Below are positions 8,934 to 16,909 of a stretch of 64,000 bases of DNA, in pieces (within the stretch, counting starts at the first letter, position 1; every line of letters begins with the position of its first letter). The DNA comes from Flavimaribacter sp039888615. GTDB lineage: Bacteria > Pseudomonadota > Alphaproteobacteria > Rhizobiales > Rhizobiaceae. The stretch lies in assembly GCA_039888615.1 (NCBI GenBank), contig JBDQQS010000002.1; one strand, written 5' to 3'. The notes under the pieces are model-generated. The model ran no database searches. It was not told the origin of the DNA and worked only from the letters and a program-made list of their open reading frames with translations. The position numbers and the translations under genes are program-made.

Positions 8934-9974
8934 ATGCTCGGCGAGATTGACAGGACAGCAGACAACAAAGCGGTTCAGGCCGCCGCGCCCCATGTCGAGA
9001 TATACAATGCCTCGAGAAGCTTCGTACAGAAGATGAGTCCGGTCGAGGCGCTGCTATCGCGCGCCGGAATGAACTATTCCGACCGTGTAGTACAGGCGGT
9101 GTCGGACGTGTCTCTCGAAATTCCCAGGGGTACGGCGCTGGGTCTCGTCGGGGAGAGCGGTTGCGGAAAGTCAACGCTCGGACGAATGGCGGCTGGATTG
9201 CTCTCCGCCACACATGGCGAGGTCATTGTCGACGGCGTACGTATGGACGCTGGTCATGCCCGTATGTCGGCCAGAGACATGCTGCGGGTGCAGATGGTTT
9301 TCCAGAACCCGATGGCTTCGCTCAATCCCCGGCAGAAAGTCGTCGATATCGTTACCGAAGCTGCGGTGTATCATGGTCTGATACGCAGACGGGACAGGCA
9401 GGAATTCGCCGCGGAATTGCTGCGGGAAGTGGGGCTGCCTCCTGATGTGCTGAACCGCCTGCCGCATCAATTTTCCGGCGGACAGCGGCAGCGAATCGGG
9501 ATTGCGCGCGCCTTGTCCGTGTCGCCTGAATTTCTGATTTGCGACGAACCCGTCGCCGCGCTGGACGTGCTGATCCAGGCCCAGATCATCAACCTGCTGC
9601 TGGAACTGAAAGAGCGACGTAAATTGACGTTGCTCTTCATCAGTCATGATCTCGGCGTCGTACGCCACATCTGCGACGAAGTCGTTGTGATGTATCTCGG
9701 CCGTATTGTGGAGCGTGCTTCGACAGCCGACCTTTTTGCACGGCCAGCCCATCCCTATACGCAAGCCCTGTTTCAGGAGATCCCGCGCATCGGTTCCGGA
9801 CGCCGGTCGTACGAGCCGATCAGCGGCGAAATACCGTCGCCGTTGTCGCCGCCGACCGGATGCCACTTTCATCCGAGATGTCCATGCGTGATCGAGAAAT
9901 GTTCGTTGGAAACGCCACCGCTTATTCCGGTCGGAGACGCACGCTTGGCGCGTTGCTGGTTGCCGTCGGTCTGA
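8934..9974 (+). CDS. ABC transporter ATP-binding protein, DppF type
   Basis: The second ATPase of the importer, about 346 residues. Walker A is GESGCGKS, the signature FSGGQRQR, Walker B followed by DEPVAALDV, and the C-terminal extension has CHFHPRCPC. I prefer the ATG at 8934 because GGTGGAGA sits 5-6 bases upstream; an in-frame GTG at 8922 would overlap the previous gene but has no good ribosome site. It is the last gene of the operon and is followed directly by a hairpin and T-rich run. Confidence 0.93.
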   Translation: MLGEIDRTADNKAVQAAAPHVEIYNASRSFVQKMSPVEALLSRAGMNYSDRVVQAVSDVSLEIPRGTALGLVGESGCGKSTLGRMAAGLLSATHGEVIVDGVRMDAGHARMSARDMLRVQMVFQNPMASLNPRQKVVDIVTEAAVYHGLIRRRDRQEFAAELLREVGLPPDVLNRLPHQFSGGQRQRIGIARALSVSPEFLICDEPVAALDVLIQAQIINLLLELKERRKLTLLFISHDLGVVRHICDEVVVMYLGRIVERASTADLFARPAHPYTQALFQEIPRIGSGRRSYEPISGEIPSPLSPPTGCHFHPRCPCVIEKCSLETPPLIPVGDARLARCWLPSV

Positions 9975-10010
9975 CAAGAGGGACCACTTCCCGGTTGTCA
10001 TTAATATTTT
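9972..10010 (+). terminator. Probable intrinsic terminator of the ABC operon
   Basis: Starting on the stop codon, TGACAA pairs with TTGTCA (9995-10000), and inside that GGGA pairs with TCCC, with a 2-base mismatch between. The hairpin is followed by TTAATATTTT. The layout fits a rho-independent terminator ending the GntR-ABC transcript. The internal mismatch weakens it. Confidence 0.55.
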
Positions 10011-10042
10011 CACGAATGATCCGGGTGGACCTATGACCGATA

Positions 10043-10177
10043 TTACTGGGTCGCGTTGTCAATTGCTTCGCCCAGCTCTTCCGCCGGTCCGTCCTGCCTC
10101 CAGTCGATCTGCGTTCCTGCAACGAAGGCTATGATAAATGCTGCCGCTACGACGATACCCAACGTTGCCTGTTTCAT
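10043..10177 (-). CDS. Small membrane-anchored protein, 44 residues, unknown function
   Basis: A 44-residue ORF below usual gene-calling cut-offs. It begins MKQATLGIVVAAAF, giving one hydrophobic helix (about residues 5-21), and ends in an acidic, polar tail with PAEELGEAIDNATQ. A good ribosome site (AAAGGACGG) lies 4-5 bases before the ATG, and an EcfG-like promoter lies 33 bases upstream. The helix could be an uncleaved anchor or a signal peptide. It is divergent from the DUF1328 gene. The amphipathic tail is reminiscent of small stress-induced envelope proteins, but I do not recognise a named family. The reading frame, ribosome site and promoter together support a real gene. Confidence 0.65.
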   Translation of the reverse strand: MKQATLGIVVAAAFIIAFVAGTQIDWRQDGPAEELGEAIDNATQ

Positions 10178-10209
10178 GATCCGTCCTTTTCCAAATTCGA
10201 TCGCTTGCA

Positions 10210-10234
10210 AACGCGCCGATCGCTGATCTGTTCG
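10210..10234 (-). promoter_or_regulatory. Near-consensus EcfG promoter for the 44-residue gene
   Basis: On the minus strand CGAAC, a 16-base spacer and CGTT match the EcfG general-stress consensus GGAAC-N16/17-CGTT with one mismatch in the -35. The -10 ends 32 bases before the ATG of the 44-residue gene, leaving a short leader containing its ribosome site. The pair of divergent EcfG-like promoters in one 140-base gap raises confidence. Confidence 0.5.
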
Positions 10235-10257
10235 CCACCATGTCCATTCGAACTGTG

Positions 10258-10283
10258 GGAACTACCCGCGCGCAGCGTGCGTT
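10258..10283 (+). promoter_or_regulatory. EcfG (general stress response) promoter for DUF1328 gene
   Basis: GGAAC at 10258-10262, a 17-base spacer and CGTT at 10280-10283 match the alphaproteobacterial EcfG consensus exactly. The DUF1328 start codon lies 35 bases downstream with a GGGAGA ribosome site between. The match is seen directly; sigma-factor dependence is inferred. Confidence 0.72.
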
Positions 10284-10317
10284 TACATGCTGATCAATTG
10301 AATGGGAGAATCACACC

Positions 10318-10491
10318 ATGCTTGGTTGGGCAATCACGTTTCTTGTTGTCGCGCTCATCGCTGGCTTGCTTGGTTTCGGCGGCGTTGCCGCAATCTCGGC
10401 CAATGTGGCGCAGGTGCTGTTCGTCGTGTTCCTGGTGCTTTTCGCCATCGCTTTGTTGGCGAACGCCTTGAGGGGCCGGCCGCCTCACTGA
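10318..10491 (+). CDS. DUF1328 family small membrane protein (YtjA-like)
   Basis: A 57-residue, almost entirely hydrophobic protein with two predicted membrane helices (about residues 4-22 and 28-50) and a short basic tail RGRPPH. The start MLGWAITFLVVALIAG and the GFGG turn between helices are typical of DUF1328, whose members are 50-60 residues long and of unknown function. GGGAGA is 8 bases before the ATG. It sits behind an exact EcfG promoter, so it is probably induced in stationary phase or stress. A weak hairpin (CCCGTC/GACGGG, 10514-10539) separates it from the next gene, which may share its transcript. Confidence 0.88.
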   Translation: MLGWAITFLVVALIAGLLGFGGVAAISANVAQVLFVVFLVLFAIALLANALRGRPPH

Positions 10492-10559
10492 CGACGCGTG
10501 GCCTTGGCGAAGGCCCGTCAGGCTGATGCGCCCGACGGGTTCAAGGAAGAGGAAAATCC

Positions 10560-11051
10560 ATGATTATGTCTTCAAAATACCTGTCCTGTGCGACAGGTCT
10601 TGCTCTATTGGCGGCGCTGACGGCGACAGCAGCCCACGGCCAGGATAATTCTGCAAACAGACAGGTCGGATCCCTGACCTGCAGCTATGATGGCAGCCGT
10701 GAAGGGCCGGATGAGGATTGGTTGCCGGTCATCTGCGACTACAGACCTGAATCCGGTCCGATCACTCACTATGAGGGATTTGTTTCAAGTCAGGCTGGCC
10801 GAGCCGTGACGGACCTGCAGAATGCCCTGCTTTGGACCGTGTTCGCCGGCGACCGCGAAGTCGATGTTGGTGACCTTTCCGGGCGATATACCGGCGTCAT
10901 CGATAGCGAGGCGCTGGGAGAAAACGATGTTCCTGTCAGCCTGACCGGCGGCAACGAGATTGAATTGAAACCGATGTCAGAAGACGCCCATGAAGGCTCG
11001 GGCCCCGCTATCCTCGAGTTGGAAATCCATCTCAAGGCCGTGAAAGCCTGA
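10560..11051 (+). CDS. DUF992 domain-containing secreted protein
   Basis: A 163-residue protein with an N-terminal signal peptide (hydrophobic core LSCATGLALLAALTATAA, likely cleavage after AHG or nearby) and a DUF992-like body: VGSLTCSYDG near the mature N-terminus, a WTVFAG core, then GRYTGV and a C-terminal IELKPMS segment. DUF992 proteins are alphaproteobacterial periplasmic proteins without a known role. AAGGAAGAGG lies 7 bases before the chosen ATG; a second ATG is 6 bases further on. It follows the EcfG-controlled DUF1328 gene by 68 bases and converges with uvrB 6 bases apart. Confidence 0.72.
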   Translation: MIMSSKYLSCATGLALLAALTATAAHGQDNSANRQVGSLTCSYDGSREGPDEDWLPVICDYRPESGPITHYEGFVSSQAGRAVTDLQNALLWTVFAGDREVDVGDLSGRYTGVIDSEALGENDVPVSLTGGNEIELKPMSEDAHEGSGPAILELEIHLKAVKA

Positions 11052-11057
11052 TAGACT

Positions 11058-13670
11058 TCACCGTTTCTTGGGACGTTTCCCCGATCCGACCGGTCGGGCC
11101 ATATCCGTTCCGGGACCCATATCGTCGAGCGACGGTTTCTTGAAATACCCACCGCCTCTTTCCGATGCGGGCAGGGGGCCGCGCTTCTTTCTCGCACGAG
11201 GGCTGGCTTGCATTTCGCTTTCCAACCGGGCGAGGGGATCGTCCATGACCGCGAGTTCGGTTTCGCGCAAGCGCTTGATTTCGTCGCGAAGCCGCGCGGC
11301 TTCCTCAAAGTCCAGATCGGCTGCAGCGTCCCGCATCTTCTTTTCCAGCGCTTCGAGATGGGCTTTGAGATTGTTGCCGACCATTGCGCCGGCTTCGCTG
11401 ACGTGGCCGATATTGGCGGTCACGTGATCCTTTTCATAGACGCTGTCGAGAATGTCGGAAATCCGCGCCTTGACGCTTTCCGGCGTGATGCCGTGCTCCT
11501 CGTTCCAGGCTTGCTGTTTTTCGCGACGGCGATCCGTTTCCCCGATCGCACGCTCCATCGACCCCGTGATCGTGTCGGCGTACAGGATGACCTTGCCGTC
11601 GACATTTCGCGCCGCGCGGCCGATCGTTTGCACCAGCGATGTCTCCGAACGCAGGAATCCTTCCTTGTCTGCGTCGAGGATCGCGACCAGACCGCATTCG
11701 GGAATGTCCAGTCCCTCACGCAGCAGGTTGATGCCGACCAGCACATCGAAGCTGCCGAGCCTCAGGCCCCGAATGATCTCGATGCGTTCGAGGGTGTCGA
11801 TGTCGGAATGCATGTAGCGGATCCGCACGCCCTGTTCATGCAGATATTCAGTCAGGTCCTCGGCCATTCGCTTCGTCAGCACGGTGACGAGAGTGCGATA
11901 GCCTTTCTTCGTCTGCTGATTGATTTCGTCCAGCACGTCATCGACCTGGTTCTTCGCAGGCCGCACCTCGACCATGGGGTCGATCAGGCCGGTCGGCCGG
12001 ATAATCTGTTCGGCGAAGACACCGCCGGATTGTTCCATCTCCCAGTTGCCTGGCGTCGCCGAGACCGAAATCGTCTGCGGACGCATGGCGTCCCATTCCT
12101 CGAAGCGAAGCGGTCGATTATCCATGCAGGACGGCAGGCGGAATCCGTATTCGGCAAGCGTCGCCTTGCGCCGGAAGTCGCCGCGATACATGCCGCCAAT
12201 CTGCGGTACGGTGACGTGGCTTTCATCGATGAAGATCAGCGCATTGTCCGGAATGTATTCGAATAGCGTCGGCGGCGGTTCGCCCGGCTTTCTGCCAGTC
12301 AGATAGCGCGAATAGTTCTCGATGCTCTGGCAGGATCCCGTCGCTTCCAGCATTTCCAGATCGAACCGCGTACGCTGTTCCAGTCTCTGGGCTTCGAGAA
12401 GCCGTCCCGCCGATTCCAGTTCCGCGAGGCGACCGGTCAGTTCCTGCTTGATGGATTTTATCGCCTGGTTCAGCGTTGGTCGCGGCGTTACGTAGTGTGA
12501 GTTGGCATAGATTTTCACCGATTTCAGTTCGTCGGTCTTGTGGCCGGTCAGCGGGTCGAATTCCGTGATCGTATCGATTTCGTCGCCGAACAGCGAAATG
12601 CGCCAGGCGCGATCTTCGAGGTGGGCCGGGAAAATTTCGATCGTGTCGCCCCGGACCCGGAAGGAGCCGCGCACGAAATTCACGTCAGAGCGCTTGTACT
12701 GCTGGGCGACGAGGTCGGCCAGCAACTGGCGCTGGTTGATCCGGTCGCCGATCTGCATCTGGAACGTCATCGCCGTATAGGTTTCGACCGAACCGATGCC
12801 GTATATGCAGGAAACAGAGGCGACGATGATGGCGTCGTCGCGCTCCATCAGTGAGCGGGTCGCCGAGTGCCGCATCCGGTCGATCTGTTCGTTGATCGAC
12901 GATTCCTTTTCGATATATGTGTCGGAGCGAGGCACATAGGCCTCGGGCTGATAGTAGTCGTAATAGGAAACGAAATATTCGACGGCGTTGTCGGGAAAGA
13001 AATTCTTGAACTCTCCGTAGAGCTGGGCCGCAAGGGTCTTGTTGGGCGCGAGAATCAGCGCCGGCCGCTGCGTTTCCTCGATCACCTTGGCCATGGTGAA
13101 GGTCTTGCCCGATCCGGTCACGCCGAGCAGGACTTGCGTCCGGTCGTCTTCCCTGAGCCCTGACACCAGATCAGCGATCGCCGTCGGCTGGTCGCCGCTC
13201 GGCTTGAATTCGGTCTCCATGCGAATAGCGATGCCGCCTTCGGATTTCTCCGGGCGTTCCGGCCGATGAGGAACCCAGGCCTTGCCGTCCTTGAACAGTG
13301 GATTGCCGGATTCGATGAGTTTGGACAGTGCTTCGACTGTGGCGGTAACGCCGGTTCCGCCGCCGCTGCCCTTCAGGTCCAGCTTCTGGGCGTCTTCAAG
13401 ACTCATATCCATGCCGGCCACGGGGTTGAGGCCGGCGGCCGCTCGCGTCTTTGGATCGTGACTGCCGCCAATAGACGTGCCGCGCGCGGTTCTGCCGGCG
13501 GCGACATTCTTGCTGGACTGCTTCCTGCCGCCGGATTTCTCCTTGCGGGATTTCTCGGTGATTTCCTTCGCCCAGTCGCCGACAGAGCCGCCGAGGGGCG
13601 TTCCCTCAAGCGGCTGTTGCGGCGCTTCTTCGAAGCCGTCGGTTTTCTGTTTGGAGGATCTGCTGGCCAT
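11058..13670 (-). CDS. uvrB: Excinuclease ABC subunit UvrB
   Basis: UvrB, the damage-verifying helicase of nucleotide excision repair. Walker A is GVTGSGKTFT, the beta-hairpin region YYDYYQPEAY inserts at lesions, and the helicase DEAD-like box is FIDESH; the C-terminal UVR motif, around LEKKMRDAAADLDFEEAARL, contacts UvrC. At 870 residues it exceeds the 660-720 typical of E. coli or Bacillus: about 150 residues of basic, Gly/Ser-rich sequence precede the FKPSGDQPTAI start of the canonical protein, and a Lys/Arg-rich tail of about 50 residues follows the UVR motif. Both extensions are common in Rhizobiales. No clear ribosome site precedes the ATG, so a downstream start cannot be excluded. Confidence 0.97.
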   Translation of the reverse strand: MASRSSKQKTDGFEEAPQQPLEGTPLGGSVGDWAKEITEKSRKEKSGGRKQSSKNVAAGRTARGTSIGGSHDPKTRAAAGLNPVAGMDMSLEDAQKLDLKGSGGGTGVTATVEALSKLIESGNPLFKDGKAWVPHRPERPEKSEGGIAIRMETEFKPSGDQPTAIADLVSGLREDDRTQVLLGVTGSGKTFTMAKVIEETQRPALILAPNKTLAAQLYGEFKNFFPDNAVEYFVSYYDYYQPEAYVPRSDTYIEKESSINEQIDRMRHSATRSLMERDDAIIVASVSCIYGIGSVETYTAMTFQMQIGDRINQRQLLADLVAQQYKRSDVNFVRGSFRVRGDTIEIFPAHLEDRAWRISLFGDEIDTITEFDPLTGHKTDELKSVKIYANSHYVTPRPTLNQAIKSIKQELTGRLAELESAGRLLEAQRLEQRTRFDLEMLEATGSCQSIENYSRYLTGRKPGEPPPTLFEYIPDNALIFIDESHVTVPQIGGMYRGDFRRKATLAEYGFRLPSCMDNRPLRFEEWDAMRPQTISVSATPGNWEMEQSGGVFAEQIIRPTGLIDPMVEVRPAKNQVDDVLDEINQQTKKGYRTLVTVLTKRMAEDLTEYLHEQGVRIRYMHSDIDTLERIEIIRGLRLGSFDVLVGINLLREGLDIPECGLVAILDADKEGFLRSETSLVQTIGRAARNVDGKVILYADTITGSMERAIGETDRRREKQQAWNEEHGITPESVKARISDILDSVYEKDHVTANIGHVSEAGAMVGNNLKAHLEALEKKMRDAAADLDFEEAARLRDEIKRLRETELAVMDDPLARLESEMQASPRARKKRGPLPASERGGGYFKKPSLDDMGPGTDMARPVGSGKRPKKR

Positions 13671-13737
13671 GGTTCGAATATGGCGTCGTCGCCGTCAAAT
13701 GGAAAGGGCAACGAAGAACTCGAGCCGCCGAATTTGT

Positions 13738-13767
13738 CGCCTCCTGACACAAGGCTGTCAGGAGGCG
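13738..13767 (-). terminator. Strong hairpin after the thioesterase gene
   Basis: A perfect 12-base inverted repeat (13738-13749 with 13756-13767) around a 6-base loop lies 5 bases past the thioesterase stop and 68 bases before uvrB on the same strand. The flank on the minus strand is ACAAATT, not a long U-run, so it may be a terminator, a transcript-end stabiliser or an attenuator ahead of uvrB. Confidence 0.55.
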
Positions 13768-13771
13768 CCGA

Positions 13772-14194
13772 CTACGCGCTAAGAATATCCACCGGGCGGG
13801 GCTTGCCGCTGTCGTCCAGCGCCACCATGACGAACCTTCCAGCGATGACGCGTTCGCGATGCGGTTTCAGGTAGCGTTGGGCCCAGGCTTCGACGTGCAG
13901 CGTCATCGATGTCCGCCCTACTTTTTCGATTTCTATATAGACACAAAGGGTGTCGCCCACGTGCATCGGCTTCTCGAAGATCATTTCGTTGACGGCCGCG
14001 GTGACGACGCGTCCGCCGGCAAGTTCCGCCGCCCGGATGCCGCAGGCAAGGTCCATCTGCGCCATCACCCAGCCGCCGAAAATGTCGCCCGCCGCATTGG
14101 CGTCGCCCGGCATGGCGAGCGTTCGAAGGGTAAGTTCACCGTTGGGAACGGCGTTTGCGTCCGAGTTCATTGCCGACTCCGTCTTGCTGGTCAC
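13772..14194 (-). CDS. Acyl-CoA thioesterase, YciA-like hotdog fold
   Basis: A 140-residue single-hotdog thioesterase. The family signature is GDANAAGDIFGGWVMAQMD (about residues 30-48), with the catalytic Asp in the GDIFGG loop, followed by VNEMIFEKPMHVGD. Members hydrolyse medium- and long-chain acyl-CoAs in the cytoplasm. The length fits the family (about 130-140). The first 15 residues are variable and the true start could be an internal Met at residue 9. It is read toward uvrB but separated by a strong hairpin, so it is probably monocistronic. Confidence 0.9.
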   Translation of the reverse strand: MTSKTESAMNSDANAVPNGELTLRTLAMPGDANAAGDIFGGWVMAQMDLACGIRAAELAGGRVVTAAVNEMIFEKPMHVGDTLCVYIEIEKVGRTSMTLHVEAWAQRYLKPHRERVIAGRFVMVALDDSGKPRPVDILSA

Positions 14195-14266
14195 GCAGAG
14201 GCATTACCTGCAAATCAGACACGGATGCAAGGATTGCATGGGCATGTGCAGTGCGATCACCGCAAA

Positions 14267-14587
14267 TCAGAATCTCCGAAAGGGTCCGTCATCCCAGTAG
14301 TCGATGTCTTCGCAGTGGCGGACCGGACATTTGGCCCGATCAGCGGTCGGAACCCATCCGGGTTTCGCCCACTCGCCAGGCTCGCACCAGCCGCTATTGG
14401 CGACGTACCGATCGTAAAGGGTCATGCCCTGAACCCTCTTCGATGGATAGCGCAGAATGGCGGCGCCCTGCTGCTGGACAATCGTCTGCACGTCCCGGCA
14501 TTGCATTGTGTTGACGTTGTAGCGGTTTATCGCCTGCGCTGGCAAAACCATTATCGTCAGGAGGCCAGCGAGTAGAATGGCTCGCAT
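14267..14587 (-). CDS. Small secreted Cys-containing protein, unknown function
   Basis: A 106-residue protein with a clear signal peptide (MRAILLAGLLTIMVLPAQA, cleavage expected after AQA) and a mature domain with four cysteines (in TMQCRDV, SGWCEPGE, RAKCPVRHC), suggesting two disulfides in the periplasm. The pattern of ILRYPSKR, LYDRYVA and CPV near the end recalls conserved hypothetical proteins of Rhizobiales, but I know of no function. It is transcribed toward the thioesterase gene with a 72-base gap. Confidence 0.75.
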   Translation of the reverse strand: MRAILLAGLLTIMVLPAQAINRYNVNTMQCRDVQTIVQQQGAAILRYPSKRVQGMTLYDRYVANSGWCEPGEWAKPGWVPTADRAKCPVRHCEDIDYWDDGPFRRF

Positions 14588-14808
14588 ATCTTATCCTCGG
14601 TTGGGTTCTCGAATCTTGCAACAGAAACGCCGAAAAGCCCGGTATGGTTGCGTTTCGCGAACTGTTAGCCCAATTTCCATTTATACCCGTCGTTTGACGA
14701 AAATGGGATTGTTGGCTCCCCTGTTCCTGAAAATACGATCTTTGAGTGTAGGATCGGGCCATCTGGATGCGTCCTTGCCACGATCTTGAATTCACCGGGA
14801 GTATATCG

Positions 14809-15186
14809 ATGCAATATGCCATTCTCATCTACGGTATCGAAGGCGTGTTTGATCGCCTGCCGGAAAACGAGCAGGAACGCGCCATGGAAAAGCACCGCGA
14901 ACTACAACGCGAACTTGGCGAACAGGGGACGCTGGGCAGCGTCGCGCGGCTGATGGACACGACGACGGCGATGACGGTCCGACAGAAGGGAGACTCGGTT
15001 CTGGTGCTGGATGGGCCGTTCGCGGAAACGAAGGAACAATTGCTTGGCCTTTATATCGTCGAATGCAACTCCATGGACGAGGCGATAGAGAAGGTGAAAA
15101 AGCTGCCGCTGGAGATTTCCGCCTATGAAATCAGGCCGGTAGGCTGGGGAGGGGGAACATTGGCGCAGCCTGCCGCCGATGCCTGA
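14809..15186 (+). CDS. YCII-related (DGPF) domain protein, ECF42 partner
   Basis: A 125-residue YCII/DGPF-family protein with the naming motif at LDGPFAETKEQLLG and the typical MQYAILIYG start. GGGAG lies 7 bases before the chosen ATG; an in-frame ATG 42 bases earlier lacks a ribosome site. The last 8 bases overlap the sigma factor gene, so the two are translationally coupled. DGPF proteins are the standard neighbours of ECF42 sigma factors and are both targets and presumed partners of the signal, but their biochemical role is unknown. Confidence 0.9.
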   Translation: MQYAILIYGIEGVFDRLPENEQERAMEKHRELQRELGEQGTLGSVARLMDTTTAMTVRQKGDSVLVLDGPFAETKEQLLGLYIVECNSMDEAIEKVKKLPLEISAYEIRPVGWGGGTLAQPAADA

Positions 15187-16465
15187 TGAGGCCCTTGTGA
15201 CCTCGGCAGGCCTGGAAGCGATCCTGGCCAACGCCCGTCCGCGCGTCGTCGCGGCGCTCGTGCGGCATTTCAACAGCGTCGATCTGGCCGAAGACGCCTT
15301 TCAGGATGCGTGCGAAAAGGCCATCAGGACCTGGACTGATGATGGCGTGGCGCGCGATCCGACAGCGTGGCTGATCGTCGTGGCCCGACGAAGCGCCATC
15401 GACGGCATTCGCAAGAGCCGCCGCCGGGCCGGGTTGCTGGAGACCGTCGCGTCTGTCGAAGAGCCGCCGAACCCGGAAGATGAGCTTTTGCTCCAACTCG
15501 ATCAGGACGAATTGCGCGACGATGTGCTGAGGCTGATGTTCATGTGTTGTCAGCCGGATCTTCCGCTGCACGATCAGCTTGCGCTTGCGCTAAAAGTGAT
15601 CGCCGGATTTCCGGTCGACAAGATTGCGCGCGCGTTCGTTGTCCAGCCGAAGACGATGGAGCAGCGCATTACACGAGCGAAGAAGAAAGCAGCGTTGGTG
15701 GCGACACGGCTGGAAACGCCGACGCTGCAAGAGCGAGCGAGGCGGCTCAACGCGGTCAGCCTGATGATCTATCTGCTTTTCAACGAAGGATATACGGCGA
15801 GCGGCGGCGACATTCATATTCGCGAGGAGTTGTGCGAGGAAGCGATCCGGCTTGCGCGTCTTCTGTTGATGCTGTTTCCGGCGCAGACCGAGGTCATGGG
15901 GCTGCTGGCGCTCTGCCTGTTGCAGCATTCGCGTCGACGCGCCCGCATCGGCGAAGACGGAAAACTGATTGCGCTTGAGGATCAGGATCGCGGCAAGTGG
16001 GAGCCGTCGGCGATTTCCGAGGGTCGCGCCTTGCTTGAAAAAGCTTTGCGACACGGTCGCCCCGGCGCCTATCAGGTTCAGGCGGCGATCGCCGCCGTTC
16101 ACTGCGCCGCGCCTGCCTCGGCCGAAACGGATTGGCGTGAGATAGAACAGCTCTACGCCGCCCTGGAACAGTTGCAGCCGTCGCCGGTCGTTTCGCTCAA
16201 CCGCGCAGTAGCCATGTCCAAAGCGTTGTCGCCGGAAGCGGCGCTGCGACATCTCGAGCCGGTCGCGGACAGTCTGTCGAACTACATCTACTACCACACG
16301 ACGCTGGCGTCGCTGTTCGTCGAGACCGAACAATTCGGCGCCGCCCTGGCCGCCTATAAACGGGCTTTGCAACTCGGACCCACCGGGCAGCAGGCAGAGC
16401 ACATTCGCGATCGGATCCGGTCTTGCGAAGAAAACAAAATAAAAAATGCGCCAAATGTCGGATAG
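15179..16465 (+). CDS. RNA polymerase sigma factor, ECF42 type with TPR-like C-terminal extension
   Basis: A 428-residue protein, far longer than ordinary ECF sigma factors (about 180). Region sigma2 covers roughly residues 15-85 (DLAEDAFQDACEKAIRTW) and sigma4 roughly 115-170 with a helix-turn-helix ending MEQRITRAKKKA. The remaining 250 residues begin with LLFNEGYTASGG and continue as helical, TPR-like repeats (LNRAVAMSKAL, AALAAYKRALQLGP). This C-terminal domain, absent from anti-sigma-controlled ECFs, defines ECF42 and is needed for its activity. No anti-sigma gene is adjacent. It overlaps the DGPF gene by 8 bases. Confidence 0.93.
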   Translation: MPDEALVTSAGLEAILANARPRVVAALVRHFNSVDLAEDAFQDACEKAIRTWTDDGVARDPTAWLIVVARRSAIDGIRKSRRRAGLLETVASVEEPPNPEDELLLQLDQDELRDDVLRLMFMCCQPDLPLHDQLALALKVIAGFPVDKIARAFVVQPKTMEQRITRAKKKAALVATRLETPTLQERARRLNAVSLMIYLLFNEGYTASGGDIHIREELCEEAIRLARLLLMLFPAQTEVMGLLALCLLQHSRRRARIGEDGKLIALEDQDRGKWEPSAISEGRALLEKALRHGRPGAYQVQAAIAAVHCAAPASAETDWREIEQLYAALEQLQPSPVVSLNRAVAMSKALSPEAALRHLEPVADSLSNYIYYHTTLASLFVETEQFGAALAAYKRALQLGPTGQQAEHIRDRIRSCEENKIKNAPNVG

Positions 16466-16520
16466 TCTGATCGTCGCGCGTCCTTCTTGTGATTGCTAAC
16501 CCGAAATCAAGGAGGATGAA

Positions 16521-16904
16521 ATGAGCAATCCAATGCAGACCCACGGCGCGGCAAGCTGGATACAGCATTCCGGAAGCGACCCCGCAGCCGCCCGAAAATT
16601 CTACGAGACTGTCCTCGGCTGGAGTGTTGCGGACATGCCGATGCAGAACGGCGCGGCCTATCCAGGCATCATGGTTGGGGAGGCGCCGATTGGCGGCTTC
16701 ATGCCACAGCCTGCCGAAAACGGGGAGTGGACAATCTATATCACCGTCGACGACGTCGACGCACGGTATCAGTCGGCCCTGGACAAGGGGGCAGACGGCG
16801 TCGAAGCGCCGACGGACTATCCCGGCGTCGGCAGAATGGCCAAGATCAGAGATCCTTTCGGGGCTTCTATCGCCATGATTACCTATGAAAGCATGCAAGG
16901 CTGA
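16521..16904 (+). CDS. VOC family protein (glyoxalase/bleomycin-resistance fold)
   Basis: A 127-residue VOC-fold protein: SWIQHSGSDPAAARKFYETVLGW at the start of the first beta-alpha-beta-beta-beta unit, YITVDDVDARYQSALDKGA at the start of the second, and RDPFGASIAMI at the end. The strong ribosome site AAGGAGGATGAA directly precedes the ATG. It follows the ECF42 gene by 55 bases on the same strand and ends before a hairpin. VOC proteins are frequent in ECF42/DGPF neighbourhoods. Without the complete metal-ligand pattern I cannot assign glyoxalase activity. Confidence 0.87.
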   Translation: MSNPMQTHGAASWIQHSGSDPAAARKFYETVLGWSVADMPMQNGAAYPGIMVGEAPIGGFMPQPAENGEWTIYITVDDVDARYQSALDKGADGVEAPTDYPGVGRMAKIRDPFGASIAMITYESMQG

Positions 16905-16909
16905 CGATA

